A stretch of 64,000 bases of DNA from Phytohabitans rumicis (GCF_011764445.1 NZ_BLPG01000001.1:8237316-8301315); one strand, 5' to 3'; counted from the stretch's first letter, positions 16,781 to 26,458 are shown. A program made the numbers and translations. Notes: generated by a model from the sequence alone, not told the origin.

Positions 16781-18730
16781 TCACGAACCGGGCCGGCGGG
16801 GGAGCCAGAACTCCACTTCGGTGCCCTCGCCGGGCCGGCTCGTGACCGTGGTGGCGCCGCCGAGGTCGGCGATCCGGCCGCGCATCGACTGGGCCACGCC
16901 CAGCCGGCCGGCCTCGGCGGCCTCCGCCAACCGCCCCTCCGGGATGCCGAGCCCGTCGTCGCGCACGGTCACGCGTACCCCGTCCGGCTCGTCCTCGACG
17001 AGCACCCACGCCTGCGCCGTCGGCCCGGCGTGCCGGGCCACGTTGTCCAGCGCGGCCGCGACCGCCGCGCGGACCTCCTGGGCGGCGTGCGCCGGCAGGT
17101 CGACGGCGTTGGCGGGGACGGCGAAGTGGACGGTGGGCGAGGCCAGGTCGGCCAGTGCCGTGCGCAGGTCCGCGCGGTCCCGGCCGCCGCCCGGTGCCGC
17201 CTCGCTGCTGATCAACGTGCGCAGCGCCGCCTCCTGGTCGCCCGCGAGCTCGGCCAGCTCGGTGCCGCGCTCGCCCAGTTCGGGACCGTGCCGCTGCATG
17301 AGCGCGAGCACCTGCAGCACGCCGTCGTGGATCGGCCGGGCGAGCCTGTTCCGCTCGGCCTCGGCCGCCTCCCGGCGTACCAGTTCGGTCATCCGGCGCT
17401 CGGCCCGGCGGGCCGCGAAAAGCTCGGCCAGGGCGAGCCCGCCGAGGCCGGCCGCGGCGACCAGCATCAGGGTCGCGGACGAGGTGATGTGGCGCACCGG
17501 TTCGAGGACGTCCGACGCGTACCCGCCGGCGGCGTCCAGGTAGGTGACCTGCAGGAGCTGCTGGCCGCCGAGCGTCATCGCGGCGACGACGAAGCCGAGC
17601 ACGGCCGGTGCGGCGCCGCGCTTGGCCAGCACCGGCGTGACGGCGCCGATGAGCGCGGTCGCGGTCGCGGCGATCAGGATGAGCAGGAGCGCGCCGACCA
17701 GTTCCGTGCGGCGGGTGACCAGCTTCTCCGGATCGCCGGACGTGCCGGCGTAGAGGATGAAGCACACCGCCGCGGCCAGCACGGCGAGCGCCGCGGCGAT
17801 CGGTATCCGCCAGCGCAGGGCCGCGGCGACCGCGCCCAGGGCCACGCCCGCCAGCGCCGCGAACCACCGCGTCGGGTGCGCCATGGCCAGCGCGAACGCG
17901 GCGAGGAGCAGCGGCGCGACGAGGGCGACCTGGGCGACGGCGGCGGTGAGCCCGCCGGCCAGCGACCAGGCGCCGGCGGCGGCCGCGAGGATGACGGCGG
18001 CCACCAGGATGGCCAGGCCGATGGCGGCCAGCAGGGCGCGCGGGTGCCGGTAGAGGCTGCCCGGCATGAGGTCCAGGATCCGTTCGGTACGCCCCGAGGT
18101 GAGCAGCCACGCGAACACGCCGACGCCGGCCGCGAGCCCGCCGGCCAGCACGTACCGGGACCGCTGCCAGCCCCAACCGCTCAGCCCCGCGTCCGGATCC
18201 CCATCGCGGTACGCGACAAGGGCCGGGATCGCGCCGGCCAGGCCCACCACGGTCAGCACCGCGTGGGACGCCTTCAGCCCGGGTGGCATGGTCAGCCACA
18301 CGGCGCCGACCTGGAACGCGCCGAAGAGCTGCGCGCCGGCGGCGGTACCCCCGACGGCCGCGCCCCACCCGACGTCACCGCCGCGTACCAGTGACTGGGC
18401 GGCGGCCAGCACACCGATCAGCGCCAGCGGTACGGCGGCGCGCTGCAGGTAGCTGACCGACACGCCGCCGGGCCAGGAGGACAGCTCGGCGGCCAGCCGG
18501 GGCAGGCTCAGCAGCCCGGCGGCGAGCAGCAGGTACGGCCAGAAGCGCAGCAGGCACAGCCCGGCCAGGGCGGCCACCGTCGACACGAGCAGCGGCTTCC
18601 ACCAGCCGGGGTCCCCGTTGCTGGCCAGTGTCGGCCCCAGGAACGGGGTGTACATCTGGTAGCCCGGCGAGGCGGCCACGGCGAGGAGGGCGCAGCCGGA
18701 CAGACCCGCGACGGCGGTGGGTAAACGCAT
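16781..18730 (-). CDS. Membrane sensor histidine kinase, NarL/DesK-like class
   Basis: 649 aa. About ten hydrophobic segments fill residues 1-420. The kinase part starts near 430 with a HisKA_3-like box LARPIHDGVLQVLALM (His near 465), then the ATPase domain (RVTVRDDGLGIPEGRL, RLGVAQSMRGRI, RPGEGTEVEFWLP). Kinases of this class normally pair with a NarL-type regulator, but none lies in the window, so it is an orphan here. It is convergent with the exporter operon. Confidence 0.85.
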   Translation of the reverse strand: MRLPTAVAGLSGCALLAVAASPGYQMYTPFLGPTLASNGDPGWWKPLLVSTVAALAGLCLLRFWPYLLLAAGLLSLPRLAAELSSWPGGVSVSYLQRAAVPLALIGVLAAAQSLVRGGDVGWGAAVGGTAAGAQLFGAFQVGAVWLTMPPGLKASHAVLTVVGLAGAIPALVAYRDGDPDAGLSGWGWQRSRYVLAGGLAAGVGVFAWLLTSGRTERILDLMPGSLYRHPRALLAAIGLAILVAAVILAAAAGAWSLAGGLTAAVAQVALVAPLLLAAFALAMAHPTRWFAALAGVALGAVAAALRWRIPIAAALAVLAAAVCFILYAGTSGDPEKLVTRRTELVGALLLILIAATATALIGAVTPVLAKRGAAPAVLGFVVAAMTLGGQQLLQVTYLDAAGGYASDVLEPVRHITSSATLMLVAAAGLGGLALAELFAARRAERRMTELVRREAAEAERNRLARPIHDGVLQVLALMQRHGPELGERGTELAELAGDQEAALRTLISSEAAPGGGRDRADLRTALADLASPTVHFAVPANAVDLPAHAAQEVRAAVAAALDNVARHAGPTAQAWVLVEDEPDGVRVTVRDDGLGIPEGRLAEAAEAGRLGVAQSMRGRIADLGGATTVTSRPGEGTEVEFWLPRRPGS

Positions 18731-19062
18731 GCCGGAGATCTTCTTCGATCCGGCGCTCCGGCGACAGTGCCCAAATACTCAGACGCGGCCTAAGTACTTT
18801 TCATCAGGCCCGGGACAGAGTAACGTCCGCACCGGCCAATCTTTCCTCTGATTGACCTAAAGTTCAGAGCTTCGCAACCGAAGTTACTCCCGCACCGGCA
18901 TCCGAGGCCCGATGGCAAGGGCCTCGCGCACCCGGATCCGGCGCGGGTGGGCCTGCGGACGCGGCGCTCTCTCCCCGTCGGCCGTTGGCACCAGCCGGCG
19001 AAACGCCTGGTCACCGTGACCGGGCGCTCGCCCGTACGCCCGACCGAGGAGGCGTCCCCACC
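18731..19062. other. Intergenic region, no gene seen
   Basis: 332 bases between the divergent kinase and isomerase genes. The left part (about 18770-18890) is AT-richer than the surroundings, with a loose inverted pair GAGTAACGTC (18817-18826) and GAAGTTACTC (18879-18890 region), and probably holds both promoters. A GAGGAGG ribosome-binding site for the isomerase is at 19046-19052. No coding pattern is evident. Confidence 0.4.
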
Positions 19063-20013
19063 ATGTGCTTCACCCACTCCGCTTCATCGCACCCATCTGT
19101 GAGCCGCCGCGGCGTGCTGCGCGCCGCCACCGTCGGCGCCGCTGCCGTCGGCGCGGCCGGCCTGCTCGCGACCCCCGCCCAGGCCGGCGGATCGGGGCAC
19201 GGCGGCGGCTCCCGTCGCATCTCGAACGACCGGATCAGCGTCCAGCTCTACACCCTGCGGGACCAGCTCGCGATCGACCTCGACGGCACGCTCGCGGCGC
19301 TGCGCCAGATCGGGTACCGGAAGGTCGAGGCCGCGGGATTCGTCGGGCGCACCGCCACGCAGTTCCGGGCCGCGCTCGACAAGGCCGGCCTGCGCGCCAC
19401 CTCCGGGCACTTCGGCATCCCGCAGCCGTTCGACGCGGCCGCGTGGCAGGCCACGCTCGCCGACGCCCGCACGCTCGGCAGCCGGTACATCGTGCACCCG
19501 TTCTTCGGGCTCGACTTCTCCAACGGGCAGCCGGTCCGCTCCTCGGCCACCTACCGGGCGTTCGCCCGCGACCTCAACCGCGCCGGGGCGCTGGCGAAGA
19601 AGTCCGGCCTCCAGTTCGGGTACCACAACCACCACTTCGAGTTCTTCCGGCTGGACGGCGGCTCGCGCACCGGCTTCGACGTCCTGGTCGAGGAGACCGA
19701 CCCGGACCTCGTGCACCTGGAGGTGGACCTCTTCTGGGCCACCCGCGGCGCGCACGACCCGGTCGACATCATCAAGGCCAACAAGGGCCGGGTCCGGCAG
19801 TTCCACGTCAAGGACCTCAACGCGAACGGCAGCTTCGAGGACGCCGGGCAGGGCCTCATCGACTTCCCGCGGATCTTCGCGCACGAGAAGGAGGCGGGCC
19901 TGGCCGAGTTCATCGTGGAGCGCGACGACGCCGGCACGGCACCCCGTACACCGGCCGACGCGCTGAAGACCGCCAAGGTCGCCTTCGACTACCTCGCGGC
20001 CGTCCGGTACTAA
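19063..20013 (+). CDS. Secreted sugar phosphate isomerase/epimerase-like TIM-barrel protein
   Basis: 316 aa from ATG 19063 (GAGGAGG ten bases upstream). The N-terminus is a Tat signal (SRRGVLRAATVGAAAVGAAG), so it is exported folded. The body is an AP-endonuclease-2/xylose-isomerase-like barrel: ISVQLYTLRD, metal or substrate residues in GYHNHHFEFF (near 195), LEVDLFWATRG and QFHVKDLN. Members act on sugars or cyclitols; this one is likely extracytoplasmic. The sugar dehydrogenase gene starts 10 bases after its stop, so the two form an operon for oxidising sugars outside the cell. Confidence 0.87.
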   Translation: MCFTHSASSHPSVSRRGVLRAATVGAAAVGAAGLLATPAQAGGSGHGGGSRRISNDRISVQLYTLRDQLAIDLDGTLAALRQIGYRKVEAAGFVGRTATQFRAALDKAGLRATSGHFGIPQPFDAAAWQATLADARTLGSRYIVHPFFGLDFSNGQPVRSSATYRAFARDLNRAGALAKKSGLQFGYHNHHFEFFRLDGGSRTGFDVLVEETDPDLVHLEVDLFWATRGAHDPVDIIKANKGRVRQFHVKDLNANGSFEDAGQGLIDFPRIFAHEKEAGLAEFIVERDDAGTAPRTPADALKTAKVAFDYLAAVRY

Positions 20014-20023
20014 GGGCGCGGGC

Positions 20024-22098
20024 ATGAGAAGACTAGCCATCCCGGTCGCGCTGGCGCTGGTCGCCGGCGCCCTGACCGCGACCCCGCCACGGCCGGCGGC
20101 GCCACGGGCGCCACCACGCCGCCGCCGGACAGCAGCTTCCAGAAGGTCACCCTGAACGACTTCCCGGGCGAGCCGATGAGCCTCGCCATCCTGCCGGACA
20201 ACCGGGTCCTGCACACCGCGCGCACCGGCGAGGTCCGCATCCACGACCCGCGCACCGGCCTGAACGTGCTCGCCGCCGACGTCCCGGTGTACCAGCACGA
20301 CGAGGAGGGCCTGCAGGGCATCGCGATCGACCCGGACTTCGCCCGGAACAAGTGGGTCTACCTGTACTACTCGCCGCCGCTCAACACGCCGACCGACGAC
20401 CCGGCCACGCCGGACGTGAACGAGGGCGACGCGCCCACCGACGGAACGGCGGCCGACTGGGCGCCGTACCGGGGCGTACTGCGGCTGTCCCGGTTCAAGC
20501 TCGACGGCAACACGCTGCGGCTGGGCACCGAGCAGCGCATCATCGACGTACCCGTGGACCGGGGCATCTGCTGCCACGTCGGCGGCCAGGTCGACTTCGA
20601 CGGCAAGGGCAACCTCTATCTGTCCACAGGGGACGACTCGAACCCGTTCTCCTCGGGCGGCTACGCGCCGCTCGACGAGCGCGCGACCCGGCACCCCGCG
20701 TTCGACGCGCAGCGCACCTCGGCCAACACCAACGACCTGCGGGGCAAGCTGCTGCGCATCCGGGTCAAGCCGGGCGGCGGCTACACCATCCCGGCGGGCA
20801 ACCTCTTCAAGCCGGGTACGCCCAAGACCCGACCGGAGGTCTACGCGATGGGCCTGCGCAACCCGTTCCGCTTCGCGGTGGACCGGGCCAGCGGCGACGT
20901 GTACCTCGGCGACTACTCACCCGACGCGGGCCAGGCCGATCCGGCCCGCGGCCCGGCGGGGCAGGGCCGCTGGCTGCTCGTCGACCGGCCGGCGAACTAC
21001 GGCTGGCCGTACTGCGCGGCGCCCGACAAGCCGTACGTCGACTACGACTTCGCCACCGGGCAGTCCGGGGCACCGTTCGACTGCCGGCGCCCGGTGAACG
21101 ACTCGCCGCGCAACACCGGCCTGCGCGCGCTACCGCCGGTGGCGCAGGCGGACGTGGCGTACTCCTATGGGGCGTCGGCGCAGTTCCCGCAGCTCGGCGT
21201 CGGCGGCATCGGCCCGATGGGCGGGCCGGCGTACGACTACGACGCGCGCAGCCGGTCCCGGATCAAGTGGCCGGCCTATTACGACGGCGCCCCGCTCTTC
21301 TACGAGTGGACCCGCGACTACGTCAAGGAGTTCCGGCTCGACCGGCACGGCCAGGTACGGGACATCCGGCCGGTGCTGCCGTCGGTCGTGTTCGACAACC
21401 CGATGGACCTGGAGTTCGGCCCGGACGGCGCGCTCTACGTCCTGGAGTACGGCGACGGGTTCTTCTCCGAGAACCCGGACGCGCAGCTGGCCCGGATCGA
21501 CTTCGTCCGGGGCAACCGCACCCCGGAGCCGAAGATCAGCGCCAACCCGCTGGCCGGCCTCGCCCCGCTGACGGTCACGTTCTCCAGCGCGGGCACCGTC
21601 GACGCCGACGGGGACGCGCTGAGGTACGCCTGGGACTTCGACGCGAACGGCACCGTCGACTCCACCGCGCCGAACCCGACGTACACCTACACCGCGAACG
21701 GCGAGTACCGGCCGACGCTGAAGGTCACCGACAGCACCGGACGGTCGGCCTCGGCCGAGCTGCCGTTCATGGTCGGCCCGCGGGCCCCGGTCGTCACGCT
21801 GGTCAAGCCGGTGGCCACCCAGCCGTTCCAGTTCGGCCAGCAGATCGAGTACGAGGTCAGCGTCCTCGACGACACCCCGACCGACTGCGCGAACGTCACC
21901 GTGACCTTCATCCTGGGCCATGACCAGCACGGGCACCCGATCTCCACCGCGACCGGGTGCACCGGCACCATCGACACGACCATCGACGACCACGGGGGAG
22001 CGGAGAACCTCTTCGCCGTGTTCGTCGCCTCGTACACGGACAACGGCACCCCGCCGCAGACCGGCACCGCCCAGGTGATCCTGGACCCAACCCCCTAG
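20024..22098 (+). CDS. Secreted PQQ-type sugar dehydrogenase with PKD domain, frameshifted in the signal region
   Basis: The six-bladed glucose/sorbosone dehydrogenase propeller begins near 20130 (EGLQGIAIDPDF, GICCHVGGQVDFDGKGNLYLSTGDD, YAMGLRNPFRFAVD, NYGWPYCA, FGPDGALYVLEYGDG), followed by a PKD domain (GDALRYAWDFDANGTVDS...TYTANGEYRPTLKVTD) and a short C-terminal beta domain. A signal peptide starts at ATG 20024 (MRRLAIPVALALVAGALTA) in another frame; one extra C in the run 20082-20085 joins them to 691 aa. The ATG at 20176 would give a leaderless enzyme without the first strands. Likely acts with the upstream isomerase. Confidence 0.83.
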
Positions 22099-22108
22099 CT
22101 TCTTTGGA

Positions 22109-22162
22109 GTGATCAAGGCGTCCTTCAAGTCGTTGGGACAACTTGAAGGACGCCTTGATCAC
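22109..22162. terminator. Perfect 22-bp hairpin between convergent genes
   Basis: The arm starting GTGATCAAGGCGTCCTTCAA at 22109-22130 is repeated exactly in inverse at 22141-22162, with a 10-base loop. It follows the dehydrogenase stop by 10 bases and covers the stop codon (TGA, 22159-22161) of the convergent methyltransferase. There is no T-tract, as usual for actinobacterial terminators. It contains GATCAAGG, the core of family A, but is otherwise different. Confidence 0.7.
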
Positions 22163-22971
22163 GGGACGGGGACGCGGGCGACGGCGCCGTAGCCCAATGG
22201 GCGCGCGACGTCGCCCGCCTCGTCCGCCGAGTCCGGCCGCCAGTCCGGCAGGAACGCCACGCCCGGCTCGACCAGCTCCAGGCCCTGGAACCAGGCGCCG
22301 ATCTCGTCCCGGGTACGGACGTAGACGTGCTCGTTGGCCTGGGCGTACGCGGCGACCAGGCGGGCGACCTGGGCGCGCAGCTCGGGGTCGGCGTGCTCGT
22401 CGGCGATGTGCGAGATGGTCAGGTAGCTGCCCGGTGCGAGCTGGCTCCGGTACGCGGCGACCAGCTCCTCGGGCCGGTCCTGCGGGCCGATGAAGAGCAG
22501 CAGCCCCACGATCAGCAGCCCGATCGGCTGGCTGAAGTCGAGCAGCGCGCGGGTCTCCGGGTGCTCCAGCACGGCCGCCACGTCGCGCACGTCCGCCTGG
22601 ATGATCGTCGCGTGTGGATTGCCCTCCAGCAGGGTCTTGGCGTACTTGTACGCGACCGGCTCGTAGTCCACATAGACCACTCGCGCGTCCGGCACCCGCT
22701 GCTGGGCGATCTCGTGCACGTTGCCCACGGTGGGGATGCCCGAGCCGAGGTCGAGGAACTGGCGGATGCCCTGGTCGAGCTGGAAGCGCACGGCCCGTTG
22801 CAGGAACGATCGGTTGAGGCGGGTCACCTGCGGCACCGAGGGTGCGATGGTCAGCACCTGGTCGGCGAACGCCCGGTCGACCGCGAAGTTGTGCGCCCCG
22901 CCCAGAAAGTAGTCGTACGCCCGGGCGGCGCTGGGGATGTCGACGTCGAACTCCTTGGGACCGTAACTCAT
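22159..22971 (-). CDS. DUF574 SAM-dependent methyltransferase
   Basis: 270 aa. The family signature is clear: PSAARAYDYFLGGAHNFAVDR at the start, FLDLGSGIPTVGNVHE (SAM-binding loop, near 92), VVYVDYEPVAYKYA and HISHIADEH-like LTISHIADEHAD. These stand-alone methyltransferases are present in many copies in Streptomyces and Micromonosporaceae, often beside regulators; their substrates are mostly unknown. It is monocistronic and convergent with the dehydrogenase gene. Confidence 0.92.
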   Translation of the reverse strand: MSYGPKEFDVDIPSAARAYDYFLGGAHNFAVDRAFADQVLTIAPSVPQVTRLNRSFLQRAVRFQLDQGIRQFLDLGSGIPTVGNVHEIAQQRVPDARVVYVDYEPVAYKYAKTLLEGNPHATIIQADVRDVAAVLEHPETRALLDFSQPIGLLIVGLLLFIGPQDRPEELVAAYRSQLAPGSYLTISHIADEHADPELRAQVARLVAAYAQANEHVYVRTRDEIGAWFQGLELVEPGVAFLPDWRPDSADEAGDVARPLGYGAVARVPVP

Positions 22972-23049
22972 CGCGGCAGTCTAACCCTTGAAAATTGGCG
23001 TCATATACCGGAGCATCAATGAAGGAAACCTTCTACCTGGAGGTCCTCA

Positions 23050-24201
23050 ATGCTGCGTCGTGCCGCCCTGGTCCTCGGCCTACTCCTCGCCGTCCTGCTG
23101 GTGCCATCGCCGGCCGTCGCGGCCACCGCCCTGACCGCCGCCAACTTCCGCCTGCAAGCCACCGCCTACTCAGGACTGATCGACGACCTGGACGCCGCGC
23201 TGCCGAACGTGAGCGTGCCGGGCGTCGTGGCCGACGGCAACCGCGTCGCCACCTCGTGCTCGCCCGGCGCGTCCAACCGGCTCGCCTCGTTCTGCTGGAA
23301 CAGCGGCGACAACGGCGTGACGTACTGGATCCCGCAGGGCATCACGACGACCGCGGACGCGTACGACGCCGGCACGTACGAGGGTGCCACCGCGATCCTG
23401 GTGAGCTGGTACGACGACGGCACCGACGGGGTCGACCGCGGCGTGCGGGTCTCCTTTGTGGACTACTCCACGCCGTCCGCGCCCACGTACCGGCACGTGC
23501 TGCTGGTCGAGCCGTACACCCGCACCGACGGGCGGGCCTCGTTCCGGGCCGTCAACGTCCACGCCGGCGGCATGTTCTGGTACGGCCACTACCTGTACGT
23601 CGCGTCCACCAGCCTCGGGTTCCGGGTCTTCGACATGCGGCACATCTGGCAGGCCGGCACCACGAACGATGCGCTCATCGGCTGGCAGTCGGACGGCACC
23701 TACCAGGCGTACGGCTACAAGTACGTGCTGCCGCAGGTCTTCACGTACGCCCGCTCCACCGCCGGCGGGTACGCCAACCTCACGTTCTCGTTCGCCTCGC
23801 TCGACCGCACCAGCACGCCGGACAGCGTCATCGTCGGCGAGTACGCCTACCCCGGCACCGGTACCCGGCTGGTGCGATTCCCCATCGACTACACGACCCG
23901 GATGCTGACCGAGTCCACCGACGGCTACGCGCACGCCACCCAGGCGTACGACGTGTCGGTCACCAGCATGCAGGGCGCCACCGCCATCAACGGCACGTAC
24001 TATCTGTCCACAAGCGATGGTGACGCCAACAAGGGCGACCTGGCCACGTTCACGCCCGGCGGGTCCGTGGTCATGCACACCGACAACCTGCCGATCGGGC
24101 CGGAGGACGTGTCGTACTGGCGGGACAAGGACCAGCTGTGGTCGCTGACTGAGTACGCAGGCAGCCGTTCGGTCTTCGCGGTGCGCGCGTCCGCGTACTA
24201 G
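23050..24201 (+). CDS. Secreted protein of unknown function
   Basis: 383 aa. Sec signal peptide (MLRRAALVLGLLLAVLLVPSPAVAA). The mature part is rich in Tyr, Thr and Ser and has repeated beta patterns (HVLLVEPY, HYLYVASTSLGFRVFDMRHIWQ, TYYLSTSDGD, VSYWRDKDQLWSLTEY), which suggests a beta-propeller. I do not recognise a catalytic motif. GGAGGT lies six bases before ATG. An upstream GAAGG-AAA-CCTTC dyad at 23021-23033 could be regulatory. Its TAG stop is formed by the target TA plus the first G of the hairpin element at 24201. Confidence 0.75.
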   Translation: MLRRAALVLGLLLAVLLVPSPAVAATALTAANFRLQATAYSGLIDDLDAALPNVSVPGVVADGNRVATSCSPGASNRLASFCWNSGDNGVTYWIPQGITTTADAYDAGTYEGATAILVSWYDDGTDGVDRGVRVSFVDYSTPSAPTYRHVLLVEPYTRTDGRASFRAVNVHAGGMFWYGHYLYVASTSLGFRVFDMRHIWQAGTTNDALIGWQSDGTYQAYGYKYVLPQVFTYARSTAGGYANLTFSFASLDRTSTPDSVIVGEYAYPGTGTRLVRFPIDYTTRMLTESTDGYAHATQAYDVSVTSMQGATAINGTYYLSTSDGDANKGDLATFTPGGSVVMHTDNLPIGPEDVSYWRDKDQLWSLTEYAGSRSVFAVRASAY

Positions 24202-24364
24202 GGGCGTGTCTGATGGATCTTGTGGGTGCGAGGCGAGGTCCAGGCGGCGTCCGGTGGTGCCGGGCGGAAGGTCGCATACCGGTGTTGTATGCGGCCTTTC
24301 GACCGGTGCCGCTGGTCGTCGTCTGGGCCCGCCGCAGCCCCACAGAGATCCATCAGACACGCCC
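24201..24364. mobile_element. MITE-like hairpin element with 26-bp terminal inverted repeats and TA target duplication
   Basis: The left end GGGGCGTGTCTGATGGATCT and right end (inverse) GGGCGTGTCTGATGGATCTC continue for about 26 bp with one indel. TA flanks both sides (24199-24200 and 24365-24366), as expected for IS630/mariner-like insertion. The inside also pairs (GGAAGGTCGCATAC with GTATGCGGCCTTTC), so the whole 164 bases can fold into one hairpin. It encodes no transposase. It lies between two convergent genes and ends inside both stop codons. Confidence 0.75.
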
Positions 24365-25005
24365 TAACGCTTGGGGGCCCAGCGGCCGACGACGGCCGCG
24401 ACCACCGACACCAGATAGAGCTGTCCGACGACGGCCTCGGTGACCACGACCGCGCGGGCCACCCCGGAGACCGGCACGATGTCGCCGAACCCGGTCGTCG
24501 TCAGGGTGATGACGCTGAAGTAGAGGAACGCGGAGGCGTCGGCCGGGTCGGTCACCCCGTCCAGATACGGGTTGCCCAGCGTGGCGGCCAGGAACTGGTG
24601 CAGGCTGGAGTAGAGCAGCGCCAGCAGCAGGTACGTCGCGAGCGCACCGTTCACGGTGTACACGTCGACCCGCCGGCGCTGCCAGAGCGCCTGGAGGATC
24701 GCCGCGATCGTCGCGGCCACCAGCGCGGTCAGCGCCGCGTTGGTCAGCGCGATGCTCACCCGCTCGTTGCCCAGCAGGATGGCGACCACGCTGACCGCGA
24801 AGGCGGCGACCGCGCCGGCGATCGAGGCCCGCACCCAGCGGTGCCGGGGGCCGGCGAGTCCGGTCGCCGCCACCAGCAAGCCGCCGAGGAGCAGCGCGCG
24901 GACCGGACCCACCACGCTGCGCTCGCCGGCCGCGATGATCAAGACATATAGGACGACGATCGCCACCAGCATGGCCCCAAAACGCGGCGTCCGGACCTCT
25001 TCCAC
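24364..25005 (-). CDS. Two-pore-domain-type potassium channel subunit (Ion_trans_2)
   Basis: 213 aa from GTG 25005; ATG 24972 would give 202 aa. Six hydrophobic segments; the last two (about 150-172 and 185-207) flank a pore loop with the selectivity filter TLTTTGFGDIVP, a TTGFGD variant of TVGYG. No regulatory RCK domain follows. It lies head to head with the ligase gene, 24 bases apart, so both promoters overlap. Its TAG stop is completed by the last base of the adjacent MITE. Confidence 0.85.
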   Translation of the reverse strand: MEEVRTPRFGAMLVAIVVLYVLIIAAGERSVVGPVRALLLGGLLVAATGLAGPRHRWVRASIAGAVAAFAVSVVAILLGNERVSIALTNAALTALVAATIAAILQALWQRRRVDVYTVNGALATYLLLALLYSSLHQFLAATLGNPYLDGVTDPADASAFLYFSVITLTTTGFGDIVPVSGVARAVVVTEAVVGQLYLVSVVAAVVGRWAPKR

Positions 25006-25029
25006 CCAAGTCAGGGTACGTCCAGCAGA

Positions 25030-26109
25030 ATGGGGTTCATGGAGCTTCCGATCATGCCGCCGGTCCAACCGATGCTGGCCAAGTCGGTCAAGGACCTGCC
25101 GGCCGGAGCGATGAGCTTCGAGCCGAAGTGGGACGGCTTCCGGTCGATCATCTTCCGTGACGGCGGCGAGGTGGAGATCGGCAGCCGCAACGAAAAGCCG
25201 ATGACCCGGTACTTCCCGGAGGTCGTCGAGGCGGCCCTGGCCAACCTGCCGCCCCGGTGTGTCGTGGACGGCGAGATCATCTTGATCGCGCCCTCGGGTG
25301 ACCGGCTCGACTTCGAGCTGCTCCAGCAGCGGATCCACCCCGCGGCGAGCCGGGTGAAGATGCTGTCCGAGCAGACGCCCGCCCGGTTTGTCGCGTTCGA
25401 CCTGCTCGCGCTCGGCGACGTCGACTGGACCGGCCGGCCGTTCGCCGAGCGCCGGGCCGCGCTGGAGGAGGCCCTCGCCGGCGCCTCCGCGCCCGTACAC
25501 GTGACACCCGCGACCATCGACCGGGAGATCGCCCAGCGTTGGTTCCACCAGTTCGAGGGCGCCGGGCTGGACGGCGTGGTCGCCAAGCCGCTCGACGGTG
25601 CGTACGAACCGGACAAAAGGGTCATGTTCAAGGTCAAGCACGAGCGCACCGCCGACTGCGTGGTCGCCGGATACCGGGTGCACAAGAGCGGCCCGGACCG
25701 GATCGGGTCGCTCCTGCTCGGCCTCTACAACACCGCGGGCGAGCTGGCCAGCGTCGGCGTGATCGGGGCGTTCCCGCTGGCCCGGCGCGCCGAGCTCTTC
25801 GAGGAGATGCAGCCGCTGGTGACCACGTTCGACGACCACCCGTGGGCGTGGGCCAAGCAGGAAGAGGGCACCCGCACCCCGCGCAACGCCGAGGGCAGCC
25901 GCTGGGCCGCAGGCAAGGACCTGTCGTTCACGCCGCTGCGCCCCGAGCGGGTGGTGGAGGTCCGGTACGACCACATGGAGGGCATCCGGTTCCGCCACAC
26001 CGCCCAGTTCGTCCGCTGGCGCCCCGACCGCGAGCCGAAGTCGTGCACCTACGAGCAGCTCGAGGAGCCAGTCAACTTCGACCTCGCCGACGTGCTGGGG
26101 GCCCGCTAG
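25030..26109 (+). CDS. ligC: ATP-dependent DNA ligase, LigC type
   Basis: 359 aa from ATG 25030 (ATG 25039 is as good). The adenylated Lys is in FEPKWDGFR (K33), the nucleotidyltransferase motifs continue with CVVDGEII, FDLLAL, LDGVVAKPLDGAYEP and MFKVKHERTADCVV, and an OB-fold follows (LLGLYNTAGELASVGVIGAF). LigC-type ligases join single-strand breaks and act as back-ups in repair and end joining. There is no Ku, primase or LigD nearby. Downstream lie a family B and a family A repeat. Confidence 0.9.
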   Translation: MGFMELPIMPPVQPMLAKSVKDLPAGAMSFEPKWDGFRSIIFRDGGEVEIGSRNEKPMTRYFPEVVEAALANLPPRCVVDGEIILIAPSGDRLDFELLQQRIHPAASRVKMLSEQTPARFVAFDLLALGDVDWTGRPFAERRAALEEALAGASAPVHVTPATIDREIAQRWFHQFEGAGLDGVVAKPLDGAYEPDKRVMFKVKHERTADCVVAGYRVHKSGPDRIGSLLLGLYNTAGELASVGVIGAFPLARRAELFEEMQPLVTTFDDHPWAWAKQEEGTRTPRNAEGSRWAAGKDLSFTPLRPERVVEVRYDHMEGIRFRHTAQFVRWRPDREPKSCTYEQLEEPVNFDLADVLGAR

Positions 26110-26189
26110 AGACGTCTCGCGGTGGGGGGTCAGGAAACTCAAAGATGGTGAGCTGCCGCGACGTCCGTCGTGGCAGCCCAAAACTCGAT

Positions 26190-26276
26190 CCCTAGATCGA
26201 CGCCGACCTGCGGTGATCATGGTCTTAGCGGCGTGGGAAAGGGCTCTCCCTGGCGCTAGGCCCATGGTCACCGCCG
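26190..26276. repeat. Family B palindromic element, copy 1
   Basis: Starts CCTAGATCGACGCCGACCTG, then an inverted repeat: GCGGTGATCATGG at 26210-26222 against CCATGGTCACCGC at 26262-26274, with the stem extended by CTTAG/CTAGG. The copy at 49745-49830 matches it closely, including 32 identical leading bases. It lies in the 350-base gap (26110-26458) between the ligase and stress-protein genes, which holds no gene. Confidence 0.82.
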
Positions 26277-26300
26277 TAGGCGGTGGCCCGCGCGCCGCTC

Positions 26301-26390
26301 CGTCGATCAAGGACTTCTGCGTCGATCAAGGGCATATGGCCGTGGATTGGAGATCAAAGCACGACCGTTCGCCCTTGATCGACGGCAAAG
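26301..26390. repeat. Family A palindromic element, copy 4 (short form)
   Basis: Left outer and both inner arms are present (CGTCGATCAAGGACTTC; GATCAAGGGCATATGG; CCTTGATCGACGG), centre ATTGGAGATCAAAG forward. The right outer arm is lost just after CGGCAAAG and replaced by GGGG, the same break point as copies 5 and 8. Confidence 0.85.
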
Positions 26391-26458
26391 GGGGTCGCGC
26401 CCCCGGGGCGCGGCCAGCGCGCTCCGCGCGGGCAGTCGGCGCCGCGCGAAGGGGCGGG

